Notes under the pieces: generated by a model | Databases searched by the model: none | Told to the model about the DNA's origin: nothing | The model's input: the letters and a program-made list of their open reading frames with translations, nothing else | Translations under genes and position numbers: made by a program | Shown here: positions 32,823 through 44,425 of the stretch, in pieces | Layout of the letters: every line of letters begins with the position of its first letter | How positions within the stretch are numbered: the first letter of the stretch is position 1 | Assembly (NCBI GenBank): GCA_015680685.1 | Contig: MNCI01020439.1 | Coordinates: forward strand, 230 to 64,229 | From: Gnetum montanum | Lineage: Eukaryota > Streptophyta > Gnetopsida > Gnetales > Gnetaceae | Length of the DNA stretch: 64,000 bases | Reading direction: 5' to 3'

Positions 32823-35800
32823 ATGGCTCCTAAGACCCATCTGGTGCTTGCAAGGGTTGAGGAGGTGAAGGAAAACCTAGGGCATGTGCCACAAGCACAT
32901 GTTGCAGCATGGAAGAGCACACCGTTGACCCAATAGGTTACTATGTCTCCTTTGCTTTTTCATTTTGCGCTTTCTATTGTTCTCTGCTCTTGTTTTGTGT
33001 CCTATTTATTTTTCATCCATTCTTGGCTACCTGTTTTTTTTGTGGTTGTGTCATTTTAGCCTTTTCATCACTGTTGTCGCTGTTTCGGTCGTGGCAGATG
33101 CATAAACGTTACGTCATGGTTGCATGCAAGGATGCTGAAAATGCCACCGCCATGGTTGCCATAACTGCGGGGGCTAGGAAATTTTTTAGCTGCTTGACCC
33201 TAGCATGCCATAACATAAAACCCTTGGGAGGGCTAGGCCATGTGTGATGTGGTAACATGACACGTGTTTTGTAAGGGCATGTCATCAATTGTTTTGCTAC
33301 TATGCTAGGCTATTCACATGTTCTTTCTATGCTAGGCTTTCATGCCCTTGCTACACTATGTACGGGCATAGGGTTATGCTACGCTATATACATGGACTAC
33401 TAGACGTTTCTACATTACGCATGTATTACCTTTAAGTATGATGCTATCATTCACTGATTGTGTTGTGCAGGGTAGGGCTGAGGCACAGGCTGATTTTTTT
33501 GGACATTAGAGGGGTCCTGTGCCATGTGAGCAGATGTGTGGCCAATGCCCCTCCTTCCTAGACACATATGGATGAGCAAGGGGTCTAGTTTAGGGTAGGG
33601 CCACGGGTCTTTTTGCAATTCCTCCTTGACCACTTCAGTTTGATTGTTTGGTCCTCCTTGGAGGAGGAGGAGGTGTCCAGCATAACAAAAGCCATGCTGC
33701 CTAGGGCAAGTTAGGGCATTCTGAGGTTTTTTATCGATGGGGCAATCATGAGCAGGCAGGGTAAGTGATCCAGCCAACGCTCAACATGGTTAAGGCGTTT
33801 AGCCTAGATCTAGGACATGCCTAAATATAGATGCTACCACCTTTACAACACATTGTTCCTCACATGTTACATGGCAATGTGCTTTCAGAACCCATAGGGG
33901 ACTATCTATTGTGCTGGCGGGTGAGTTTTGTAGCCTTGCTCCGCTATGTTGTGAAATACTGGCTATATTGGCCGAATGCTAATAGTATGTATTTGTCACC
34001 ACATTATTTATTAATGATGATGGGGTCCACGATCGATTGGGTCTACTGGCTACAATGCAGCTAGCCCTACGAGAGTTCTCTTCCTCTAAGAACCTATGGG
34101 TGGGTGTGATCGGTCAGTGTAGGGGAGAATACCATACCTACCCAAGCACATTTTATGTTCCCTACAATTAGTGTAAGGAGAAAGGTTGGCTAGATAAGGA
34201 GTAAGAATAACCCTTCAAGCTGGTCATGGTTGAAGAAGCTATGGTTGAACTCATGCTATTCCCGTTACCATATAAGCCTAGTGTGTCAAACAGTAGGTGT
34301 CGGATGCTCAAGTGCTTTTGTAGTCCTTGTACTTTTTGTGTTGTTACGCTAAGCATGTTTTATGAAAACTATTTCAGGGATGAAGAATCCCTAGGAGGTG
34401 ACGGTGATAACCGCCGAGACGAGGGGACAAACATCTACTTCAAATACGGCGAAGTAGAAGCGAGCCAACGTTGGTTAGACCATGGGGCCTCGGACTCCTT
34501 GGTCAAGAACGTCCAAAAGGAAGGGCTTATGGATCTGTTCCTAGCCCCGAATCCAAGCATTCCTATCACTGAGTTTCTTTCCCTGGTCAACTCCTTTTCT
34601 AGAGAGGATGGGCCATTTTCGCCCATTCGTACGGGGTGTGCAGGTGGTCATTGAAATCAATGACCAGCTATTTACGGACCTATTCGGTGTTCCTGCCGAT
34701 AGCGTCGTCATAGGGTCGAAGTGTAAGAAGGAGTTGATCCTTCAGAAGAAGGATATCAAGGAGTGGTTGGGGCTTGTTAAGGAGTGAACAGGGCTGCCCA
34801 TGGATAAGCTTAAGGATGGACCCACCATGGAGATTTACCCAATCTTCCGTGCCCACACATTCCCCCAACTACTTACCTAAGGGAAGGTCCTGGGGCTTGA
34901 GTAGGCTTGGATAATGTAGGAGGTTATGGAAGAAGGGCCCCATTACAACTGGGATAGCTTCTTATGTAAGGGCTTGTAGGCTAAGATTTTGGGACTCCGT
35001 CAAAAAATGAAGTCTCATTCCAACATACACTATGCCTTTTACATAGGCTGTTTGAAGTGCTTCACAGAGTTTCTGGTGGTTCAAGACGATGGAGTCTGGG
35101 TCATGAGAAATTGCAACCAGATTCCTAGGTCGTGGATTTGCCAAATCCTCTGGACTATGCAAGCCCAAGATCCCCCAGAAGTAATCGCGAATTCGTTATC
35201 TGTAACGACTAAAGATCTGGTGGCTCATAGCGTTTGTGGCCAGGACAGCGTAGGAGAGATGCCCCCTGCTATAGCCAGTAGCATGACGTAGGGGGAACTT
35301 CTCATAGTTGAGAGTGTGCCTAAGGAATTACGAAGGAAGAGACCTTCCCCAATGAGGGAAACCCTTTGCGTGGAGGAAGAGGAGGGATGAAGACTACAAC
35401 TTAAGCTGTAGAGGACGCAACCCCCCATTAGTAAATGCTTTCGTGTAATGCTTACTTTGCTATTGTTTGCTACGCTATGTTGTGTTAGATGGTGTAGCGT
35501 ACTGTAGCATCTGCTTTGATCTAATTTGTTTTGGACCAATGCAAACATGCTTCTTTGCTAGCAGAGGAAGAAGAAGAAGAAGAAGAAGGCGATGAAGAAG
35601 TGTCAGCCCTTAAGACGAGGGTGAAAAATGACAATATAGAGGGCCCAGTTTTAGAGGAAAGGGCCATAGTCAAAAATAAGGGAGCTCCTATTTCTAGGGC
35701 AGGGGATCTGATCATTAGGGAGCCTGCTATCAACAAAGAGGCACCTCCCTTGAATAAAAAAGATGCTGGTCTCCTAAAAGGAAAGGCACCAGCGCATGAG

Positions 35801-37247
35801 GAAGGGGCTCGCATGGACTTGGTAGGGTCCTCCACCAAGGCTACCGCCATCATCTTACATTAGTAAGAAGAAGGATCGCAGCCAGACACTAGTGAGTTCA
35901 GCGATACATCTACCTTATTGTAGTCCATTTTGGCCATTGCTGATATGCTTAGTCATGTAACAGGTACTATTGCTGATGTCGTAGGATCCCCTCCAATTTT
36001 TGTGGAGTCATGGGCTGAGATCCATGACAAGTTTGCATTCGTATAGGGACTTGTCGATGACATGATCAAACACCTTTAGCAGGCGGACCTTGACGTGGGT
36101 AAGTAGTAGTATTAAATGCTCTTATGTTGTTACGCTAAAAAATTTTGAGCTCATTGATTTTGCTATGCTAACGCGATTTCTACACTCTTCATGTTGGGGC
36201 AGCCTCTCAGCTCAAAGGATACCCAACAAGACATATGAAAGTTGACACCGTGCCTACACTCTCACCTCACATGATGGAAGTGCCTTGTCGCATGTTTCAT
36301 GAGGCTTATGAGTGCGTCTTGCACTCAGCATGCTCTCTATGGGAGTATAAGCGCGTCAATGAGGATCTTTGGAAATGGGTCCAAAGGGCTGAGCAAAGAG
36401 AGGTCGACCTAGTCGCTGAGATGGAGGATCTTAGGTCAAGGAACAAGTTCCTCGTAAACCATAACCCTAATATTGAGGACTGGCGCAAGTTTGTAGATGA
36501 CTATGCGAGATTTTGGACTGTTGTGCATTAGAACGTTGAATCCACTTGCGAGATAATCGAATAGAAAATGTAGATGGACTTGCTAGCCTAGAAGTATCAA
36601 GACATGAAAGATATCAGTGCCAAGGTTTTCAAATGGGGGCGAACCCAGAGAAACCACAAACACATGTACAAGATAGAGAATGACACCCATCAAAAATTGT
36701 ACAAAGTCACTGCTGTGGAGGTGTTCATGTATGAAGCATTCATGAATGCCATCGACGCTTCTGAGGCCTATGCTAAGTTCAAAGAGCAGGTAAAGGTTAT
36801 GAAATCTCCTGACTTGAAAGTGGTTCTTCCTATAAGAGAGATCGCAACTGCCTTCCTTTACCTGGGATCTCTAAGATGGATGACCGTGGAAAGGGAGAGA
36901 GCCATTGTTGCGAATGCTAAACCTAGCAACAGGCATTGGATGAACATCATGATAGAGGAGGACTGGCATCGCCTCAGGCTCGGTCTAGATCGAATATCCT
37001 TTAAGACTGATGTAGGCCCCTCTCAAGTTAGTCACTTTACTGTGTAGATGCTCATGCTATGTTATAGTTTGCATTTGTTGCCCTGACTGACTACTTCATT
37101 ACTATGATGCAGGCTCCAGATGAGGGTGCACGCCCCGTAAAGGAAGGGAATGAAGAACTACAAGAAGGCAATGTAGGGGAGGATGATGCACAAGTAGATG
37201 AAGCGGAGGCGAGCAGCGAGAACGATGCAAATAGAGACAACCCATGA
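32823..37247 (+). pseudogene. Antisense spliced gene between PR and RT, Tat-1 copy
   Basis: Exons by comparison: 1 at 32823-32936 (MAPKTHLVLARVEEV; TAG at its end), 2 at 33471-33920 (FSLIVWSS, NTLF, CFQNP; donor GTGAGT), 3 about 34061-34280 (poor; GWLDKE), 4 from 34378 to about 35400 (QLFTDLFGVPAD, AFYIGCLKCFTEFLV, AQDPPEV), 5 from 35565 to about 35862 (GAA-repeat start, poly-Glu), 6 at 35964-36098 (HDKFAFV; donor GTAAGT), 7 at 36203-37026 (NEDLWKWVQRAEQREVDL, coiled-coil-like, long open run 36604-37026), 8 at 37113-37247 (acidic, ends TGA). Introns 2, 6 and 7 keep the phases 2, 1 and 0 seen in Tat-2 and Tat-4. There is a frameshift in exon 4 near 34620 and many TAG stops. The donor of intron 4, the limits of exon 3 and the exon 5 end are uncertain. 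Function unknown. Confidence 0.78.
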
Positions 37248-37399
37248 CAGCATGGGATTTTTTTTTGAAATTTTGAAATGTTGAAATTTTGTAAAAGTTT
37301 TGCAAATATTTCGAACAGGAAAAAGTTTTGAATAAAATGAAAGACCTCAGAAAAGAAATTGATTGTGTGTTAACTTGTGTATCATGTAAAGTTTTCATG

Positions 37400-37670
37400 C
37401 TTTCATGTGCTAGTTTTAGGCCATTTCGAGCCATTGCGTAACATGCCAAAAGGATTATATGTTAACAAAGAAAAATGCAACAATGCTAGTTTTAGGCCAT
37501 TTCGTGCCATTCCAAAAAGAGATAGTAAGTTAACAAAGAAAAAAATGATGATGCTAGTTTTAGGCCATTTTGGGTCGTAGCGTAGTATGCTAGAAGGACG
37601 ACATGTTAACGAAGCGAAAAGAAATGATGCTAGTTTTAGGCCATTTTGGGCCATAGCGTAGCATGCCAAA
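37400..37670. repeat. Interspersed 22-nt motif repeats between antisense gene and PR, Tat-1
   Basis: Four copies of TGCTAGTTTTAGGCCATTTCG-type sequence in plus orientation (near 37408, 37484, 37551, 37627), with spacers sharing GTTAACAAAG. They sit at the convergent ends of the opposing genes, as in Tat-2 and Tat-4. Confidence 0.82.
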
Positions 37671-37769
37671 AGTATGGCATGTTAACAAGGTAAAGAAGTG
37701 GAAAATGTACAAGGGATGGCAACTGGGCAGGAAGTAATAGGGTTGCTATGCCATGCGTAGCTGCCTCTT

Positions 37770-40700
37770 GACCCGTCATGGGTTGATTAGAATGTAAGGC
37801 CGAGGTGTTTTGCCAGGGACCTCATTCACATCATTGTCCTCTACCTGGAAGGGCAACTCAACCCATGTGTTTTCAATTTGGGAGTCAACTCACTGGGCCG
37901 ATCCTTCCATTGGATGATTAATGCATGCATGAGTAGGTGCCTCACTGTCAAAGATTATGACCTCTGAGCCCTGCTCCATGTCTACGTTACTGATTGCTTA
38001 CGTCGCTACTTCGTCACCATGGATCACCACCTCCCTACATGGGTATGGTAAGTGGATTTCCTGGTGTATAGGTAGGGAGATAGCCCTAGGTTGCGCTAAC
38101 CATGATCTTCCCAAGATCAGGTTAAACCTGGCATTTCCTCGACCACAATGAACGTCACGTCTTTGGGGAACTGGTCCCCTACTACGAAGTTTACGTGAAT
38201 TGTACCTTTCACTAGGACGTGTGCCCCATTGAAGGATCTCAGACACGACATCGTTGTGGGTTTGATCTGGTCGACCAATCCCAACTTTTCCACAATAGGG
38301 AAGGGAATGACGTTTGTGGTAGCCCCATCATCAACGTGTACCCTTTAGATCCGATGTTGGCTGACCCAAATTGTGATGAAGAGAGGCACCGTAGTCACCT
38401 GACCCCCTTCAGGATCTTCCCTAATGGCATCATCACTGAAAGTCAATTGAGGTGTTGTAGACTCCACGGGTACAGAGGGAAGCATGACCGAATGGATTGC
38501 TTTCTCTTTCGCTGGCATGTTCTCGTCAACCAGAACCATCGTTAACATGGGGATTAGAGCCTCGCGGTGGGGTACAGATGTCATGATTAGGTTGTACAAG
38601 CCCAGTGTAGCATTTTTTTGCTTTAAATCTTGCTTGACCTGAGTGAGGGCATCCAGAAGGTCTTGGCTACCCCCTTGTTTGACACTTTCCTCCTTTTCGA
38701 TTTGTCCCAGAAGATGAATCTCCTGAGGAGAGGTGACTTCAAATTTGGGTTCAAATCCTTGTCGACAGGGTGATGCAGGCTGTGTAGTGATGTTGACCTT
38801 CATCTTTGGGGGTGAAGGTGCAAATGCAAGGGGCAAATAAGTAGGCTTGGGGATATCCTTGAAGATACTTCCCTTCGACATCTCATCCACCAAGTGGACT
38901 TCTTGCCTTGTGGGGCGAGGAGGCTGTTCAGATTTGTTACGTGAGATAGAGATCGTCAAAGGCATTAACCACCTAATGATGAATGGAGCTAGAGGTGTTA
39001 ACTAATGGGACCATGTGGCTCCGCTAACAGGTGACGCAAAGGTAGATGCCCATGGTGGGAATTTCAGGATCAACAACCGCTACAATCTTGGACCAACTGC
39101 TGGTGGTGCTGGTGCACTATGCTAAGGCACATAGACCATGAATGGCTACTGGGGTGGCCTGGGATCACTGTCAATGTCGATAGCATTGATGATGTAATCG
39201 ACATTGTTGGCGTTGAGGGGTTCCATGTAGACATACATGGATTGGTTTTCAGGGTGTATTGGGTTTCTTTCATCCAGCACCTGTTTTCCCTGGTCGATTA
39301 ATCTTTGGATGTCATCCTGCAATGCTAGACAATAATCCATGTTGTGACCATACTATTGGTGGTAGTCACAAAACCTGTCTAGCGTGAAACCCCTAGGAAC
39401 TAGATGCTCATTGGGTAGGGCCAAAGAGGGATTCCTAAGGAGCTTGTAGTAGCGTTGATGTCTCGCGTTTTCCTCTTCCAACATCTACTTATGTTGGATG
39501 TATCCCACTGCCAGTAGTTGCTTCAGAAGCTCTGAAGGCTTTAGAGGTACTGTGGTGTAGTTTGAGCAGTCTTTGCACTCAAAGTTGGGTTTGGTTTGTT
39601 CAGATGTCTCAGGCGTGGGTGTAGCAGGTTGCAGCACATGGCCTTGTTTGGGCATGGGGTTAGCCGCGGGTATGGTCGGTTTCTTGTTATTCTTGCTACC
39701 ACTGCTGTTAGGTTTGGCCTTGGCCTCGATTGCCACAGCAGCCACTGTGGTTGTCGGGGCCTTATCCTTTTCCTTCTTTGCAAAGGTGCTCTTGTAAGCA
39801 ATGTAGAGTGGGTCCTTGCTTGCCTCGGCCGTGTCTTGTATGCTCTTAGTTTGAGCGAAATCCTAACTAAGAGAGCGAGGAGCAAGGTAGTACAGTTTGG
39901 ACTTGATGAAGTCGTTCACTGCACCCTTAAAGATGGCTAACAAGTGGGCCTCTACAATGGTCTCGCGGATTTCATTAAGGGTTGCACTCCAACATTGAAT
40001 GAACTTTTGAACTGGCTCTAGAGGGTCTTGCTTCACACTCATCAATTGGTCCAGTGTGGTTTCAGGCTTCAAGTTTTACTTGAAGCACGTCATGAAATGG
40101 GTCAGTAGCTCTTCCAAAGTTGAAATCGATGAGCATGGCAACGCATGGTACCAATCCAAAGCTTTTTTGGCTAAGGACATGGTGAAGACACGAATGATCA
40201 TGTGCGGCCATTGTTGCAATAGAAAAGATTCAGACCTGAAGGTAACAAGATGCGCGTTGGGATCTCCCTCCCCATCGTACTTCTTGAAGTGTGGGAGAGA
40301 CATCCCTGGGGATAACATCAAAGTAGGGATTGCAGGGCTGATGGGGTTGTCTTGGTAAAAGTCCATGACTTGTACCCTGTTGGACCCAACAACCTTGAGG
40401 CATTTTATTTCCTCAGTGAGGGTCTGGATGAGCTAAAATGCTTAGTCTAGACCCGATGACATTGCAGATGGTTGGGGGGCTGCAGAGGAAGCTCCCACCT
40501 ATGGCATGGCGGGGGTGGCAGTGTGACCCATCGACGGTACTGTTGGGATGACCCCCATGAGTGGTGCTACTTGTGTTGTCCACCACCTGGTAGGTGGTGT
40601 TGTTAGGGCAACAACTATGGGTTGGGCTGCCAAATCGACCTCTTGTGTCATCGACAACATAGACCATAGCCCCGTGTTGGGTTGCACCATCTATGAGGCT

Positions 40701-41593
40701 TGGTGTACTTGAGGGTGCACGTAGTGAGATATCTGTGATGGTTGCAGGGTAGGTAGAGAAGCAAATGGGGCCCACCATGTGGATGGGCCAGGACCCGCCA
40801 CAATGGGTGAAACTATCGTGAATTTAGGAATAGAGGTAGAAGTCATGTATGTTTGTGAAGTTGGTATAGCATGAACATATGGCAGGGTAGCCATGGTTGG
40901 CATGTTATGTGCCATAGGAATGGGTTGCTGAATAGCTTGCAAAGGGATGGTAGCTACAAATCAAACAGGCGAAACAGGCAAGAGCGGACATTGAAACATC
41001 ACAGGATTGACGTAGCTACCCATAGCAGTTGTAATTGTGGGTTACGAAAGTGTGGGGGTAATTACAAAGGGAGTGGTACCAGAAGAAGGCATGGCCTAGA
41101 AGGACTAAGTAGAAGGGATAGGAGCTGGGTCGATTGGACCTTCCTCGTCCTACTGGGAATTGAGTTCTTCCTATCCATCCTGGAAAGCATCATCCTAGTT
41201 GGACGCTATGTCTTGTTGCTCCATGAGCCTAGCCAACTGGATTAGTTGGTCTAGAAGCCTTTGATACACTTGTGTTAAATATAAAGAAACACCGGGGGTA
41301 GGAACGAATTCCTTCCCGTTGCAGTAAGAGAACTCGAAGATACGTTTGTCCATGAGTTTGTATACGTCCGAGGGTAGATTGGCCTGCACCTTTTTACAGA
41401 GGAAACTATAACACTCGTGTTGCTGGACCAATCCCTCAGGTCCTTGATTTTGAATTTTGAGAGATGGACATGCCTCCAGCTTCAGATTCAGTGGTTGTTC
41501 AGCACCAATAGTGCCTTGAACCGTGATGGGAACTTCAACGTTGAAGGGAACTTCCACATTGAAGGCATTGGTAGCAGTAGTTGAAAAATCCAT
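37770..41593 (-). pseudogene. Tat-1 gag-protease polyprotein (decayed)
   Basis: Starts at ATG 41593 (MDFSTTATNAFN, matching the Tat-3 gag start). Order: N-terminal region, Pro/Thr-rich linker (about 40450-41000), capsid-like core (40076-40366 DGEGDPNAHLVTFRSE, then 39863-40072 DPLEPVQKFIQCW), degenerate knuckle CDYHQ*YGHNMDY (about 39330-39370), second linker, protease with VHVDDGATTNVIPFP (about 38310-38345). A frameshift near 38130 hits the protease end. The frame ends near 37775-37785 (LRMA stop), aligned with the Tat-2 stop. The stops FK*NLK and LS*DF are shared with Tat-2. Tat-3 has sense codons at both, and Tat-4 does where it can be read. Confidence 0.85.
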
Positions 41594-41678
41594 TTTTAAG
41601 CAAGAAGCTATGCAAAAAAGCACAAAAGTTATGCAAAATAGTGCAAACAAACAAGGAAACTGGAAAATAGGAAAAAGA

Positions 41679-42155
41679 AGGCTTTACATCTTGCCAGATT
41701 CCAAAGGAACCATCGAGGAGACCGACCTGCACCACACAAGATGTAAACAACCATAAATGGGTATCAAGTTTATGTTAGTGTGTGACAGGGTACAGAGCAC
41801 ATGCAAGACTACCGTAATATGGGAAAGCTAGCTAGCGACCAAGAAGGCTTTGCATCTCGTAGGATCCCTGAGGGACCGTCGAAGCGACTACTCTACACCA
41901 CGCGAGATGGGGTATAGAACGCATGCAAGGCTATTGTAAGATGGGCAAGCTAACTAGCGATCAAGAAGGCTTTGTATCTCGCAGGATCCTTGAGGGACCA
42001 TCCAAGTGACCAGTCTGTACCATGCTAGATGGGGTACAGAATGCATGCAAGACTACCATAAGATGAGCTAGTTAGCTGACGATCGGAGGCCTTGTGTTCT
42101 GTAGGGCTCCCGAGGAACCGTCGAGGTGATTGATCTACACCACACAAAGTGCAAA
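41679..42155 (-). repeat. Tandem repeats in the 5' leader of Tat-1
   Basis: Four diverged units of about 122 bp between gag and PBS (starting near 41679, 41843, 41964 and 42087). Each holds GGATCCCTGAGGGACC-like inverted sequence and CTACACCACG, bounded by ATCTCG...CGAGAT-like arms, so each could fold as a stem-loop in the RNA. Tat-3 has about two such units and Tat-2 one. Position fits a packaging or dimer signal; this role is inferred. Confidence 0.7.
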
Positions 42156-42246
42156 AAACTGCAAAAGGATGTCATGTTTACGATTATGCGTATCAGGGTG
42201 CAGAAGGCTCACAGAACTACCATGACACGTGGAAAAGGCACCAAAA

Positions 42247-42265
42247 GGCCCTCCTTCTAGCACCA
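42247..42265 (-). other. Primer binding site of Tat-1
   Basis: Element sense TGGTGCTAGAAGGAGGGCC, starting 5 nt (GTTTT) after the LTR end. One base (T for C at position 4) differs from Tat-2. Confidence 0.78.
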
Positions 42266-42270
42266 AAAAC

Positions 42271-43869
42271 TGTAATGACTAAAAACGTCAGTGGCTGGAA
42301 AACACTGAGGGGTCAGTGGACGTGACAGTTTCGACCCCATACCCATGGGAGGGCCGTGTTGGATGTGTGCAGATATGAGGAACCCTGAACGGTCTAGTCG
42401 ATTAGACAGGGACTTAATCGGCATCTATATAGCCTTTTGCAACATATGGTTTTGAAAATGGGGATAAAAACATGAAGTAATGCTTGAGAGTAAATAAAGT
42501 AGAAAAAATAGTGAAAAAATGCAAAATAAATAGGAAAAAAGGTAAATAAAATTAGAAAAATTCACCACTCCGAAGCTACAAGCTTGCTCTGTCAAGGTGG
42601 ATACAATTGGTTGCACAGCGTGGTGAAGTTCAATGATTCCGAGAGTAACCAAGACGTGTAGAGAAAAATAGGTTGTGCACTTGGGCACGGCCTTAGGTGC
42701 TGACAATCTGGGGATTCTACCAAGGTGGTAGAAAGGGATACAAAACAAAAATGTTAGCTGAAGATGCTAACTGTTTGCATTGTTAAATAGAAATCTTACA
42801 ATGCTCAGTGCTTGATGCTATGATGCTTGTTGTTTTGAACCTCTTGAGATAGTCCAACCCTTTGAGCGCTACTCATCACGGTATTTATAGGGTTAAAGGG
42901 CATGTGAAAGGAGTGGTTCGGATGCCACGTGCCCCGGGCCCACGTTGAGTTGCTAGTACCACACATGCCATGTATGACCATTGGACCTGCAAGACCATTG
43001 TAATGCGAGCTTATTATGCCATAACTGAGAGCTTGCCATGCTGTAATTGCACCGTCAGCATCTGGAGACATGTGCCAATGGTCCAATTAAGTGAAGTGCA
43101 TTGATGTTGCATAACCACCTGCATGCCTTGCTGTGCTTTGTAGCGTAGCATGCTTGGCGTAGCGTAGCACCTTGTCATGTGTTCCGCTACATGTGTGTTG
43201 CATGCTTGGTACGCTATGTTATGCTACATAGCGTAGTGTAGCAACTAGTCTTAGTCGCGAGAGCTTTGTTGATTTGAAAACTTTGCTTCCTGTGATGCAA
43301 GACTTGCGAACTTTGCTGATTCTTCCCTTCTAGTTGCCTTCTTTCTCTTTCGCAGGATTGCTACCCCTCACTGTGCCATGTAGCTCAGCATAACGTAGCA
43401 GCAGACATGGTCCACCACTTCCTGACCGAGAGGGACATTGTTGAAGGACTTGAAGCTAGGCAAAGGAAAATTGGCTGTATAGTTGTTTCTATGCTACGCT
43501 ACATCACGTGACATAGCATAGCATAGCACTTCATTCTGCAATCATCTTCTGAAGCTTTCTATGCTACATAGCGAGGAATATTGTAGCGTAGCAAACTTTG
43601 TGACTTAGAAAACTTGCCAAACTATTTTGTGCATCCAAAATGCTGCTGCCAACTCCGTGCTTCATTTTTGAGTAGGCTGTCAACTGGGTAGGCTACTTAT
43701 GTGGCCAGGAAAGATGATCCATAGAGCCTGCTAACACCTAAAGTAGAAAAGTTTCCGAACTGGCTAGCCTGAACTCAGAGTGTTCTCCTCTCAAAGAACT
43801 ACCATAGTGATGCACGAACTATAATGCCTGGTGAAGCAAGAATGACCTCAGATTTTTTGAGGTGTTTCA
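42271..43869 (-). repeat. 5' LTR of Tat-1
   Basis: 1599 bp. Element-sense start TGAAACACCTC (43869), end ...AGTCATTACA (42271). TATA box reverse complement at 42882-42889. U3 carries GCTACGCTAC/GTAGCGTAGC palindromes at 43140-43600. The right flank is ATGTA (43870-43874); the matching left flank cannot be tested because the 3' LTR is rearranged. Confidence 0.9.
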
Positions 43870-44425
43870 ATGTAGAGGTATGATAGTTGTAGGAATAGTA
43901 CACCATTGGTATTAGCACCTTCCACAATTTCTCCAAACATGCAAATCAAGCACATGTAATTTGAGTTACTTTAGGCATGCTAGCTAGTGAAAAGGCCTTG
44001 TTTATAAAAGATGGCTTAGAGTGGTAAATCAAAATGTTGAAGGATCAATATGAAGAATGGGAAAGGATGAGCCAAGAGATAGTGAAGTAAGTACTCTCCC
44101 TTTCTTAGTAGGTACGAAGGTTGAAAGATGAGAGTCAAATGATGACCCAATTGTAAGAAAAATATCTTTATACAAAGAAGAAGCACTAGAACTTGTGATG
44201 GATTTTGACAAATAAGAATACTAGGAAAACTAATGAGCTTAGAAATATTCATCTAGTTGACTAGGTAACCTAGAATGTTAAGGTATGTGGACTACTCAAA
44301 ATTATAGCTCTACTCAATGAGCAAGTAATAGGAGAGAGGCATAAGGTGAAGGAGAAACTTAACATCTTGCATGCCAAACTTTGATAAATAACCACAAGTA
44401 ATCCAACACTATAGAAGAAGATATA
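43870..44425. other. Spacer between Tat-1 and Tat-3 5' LTRs
   Basis: 556 bases, AT-rich, no supportable gene. A Glu/Lys/Met-rich scrap is visible near 44030-44110 in plus sense (MLKDQYEEWERMSQE) but is broken soon after. This is probably older repeat DNA into which both elements inserted. Confidence 0.45.

Larger units (their letters stand above)
8307..43869 (-). mobile_element. Tat-1: outer Tat-lineage element, split by Tat-2
   Basis: Consists of 8307-13539 (3' LTR, 3' UTR, INT, aRH, RH, RT C-terminal half) and 31168-43869 (RT N-terminal half, antisense gene, PR, gag, leader, PBS, 5' LTR). All blocks are in consistent order on the minus strand, and the RT frame rejoins across the Tat-2 insertion. 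Non-functional: 3' LTR truncated, RT active site mutated, gag and PR with stops. Confidence 0.85.

Noticed and set aside
34435-35853. Minus-strand open frames opposite the Tat-1 antisense gene (for example 34435-34626, 35521-35853)
   Set aside because: They are shadows of exons 4 and 5 with low-complexity Ser/Leu runs created by GAA repeats, and have no conserved partners.
39541-39940. Overlapping open frames on both strands within Tat-1 gag
   Set aside because: The gag frame is confirmed by homology to Tat-2 and Tat-3; the others are out-of-frame translations.
43140-43600. Repeated GTAGCGTAGC units as a CRISPR array
   Set aside because: The units are short, irregular and palindromic, lie inside LTR U3 and have no spacer structure; the DNA is plant nuclear.
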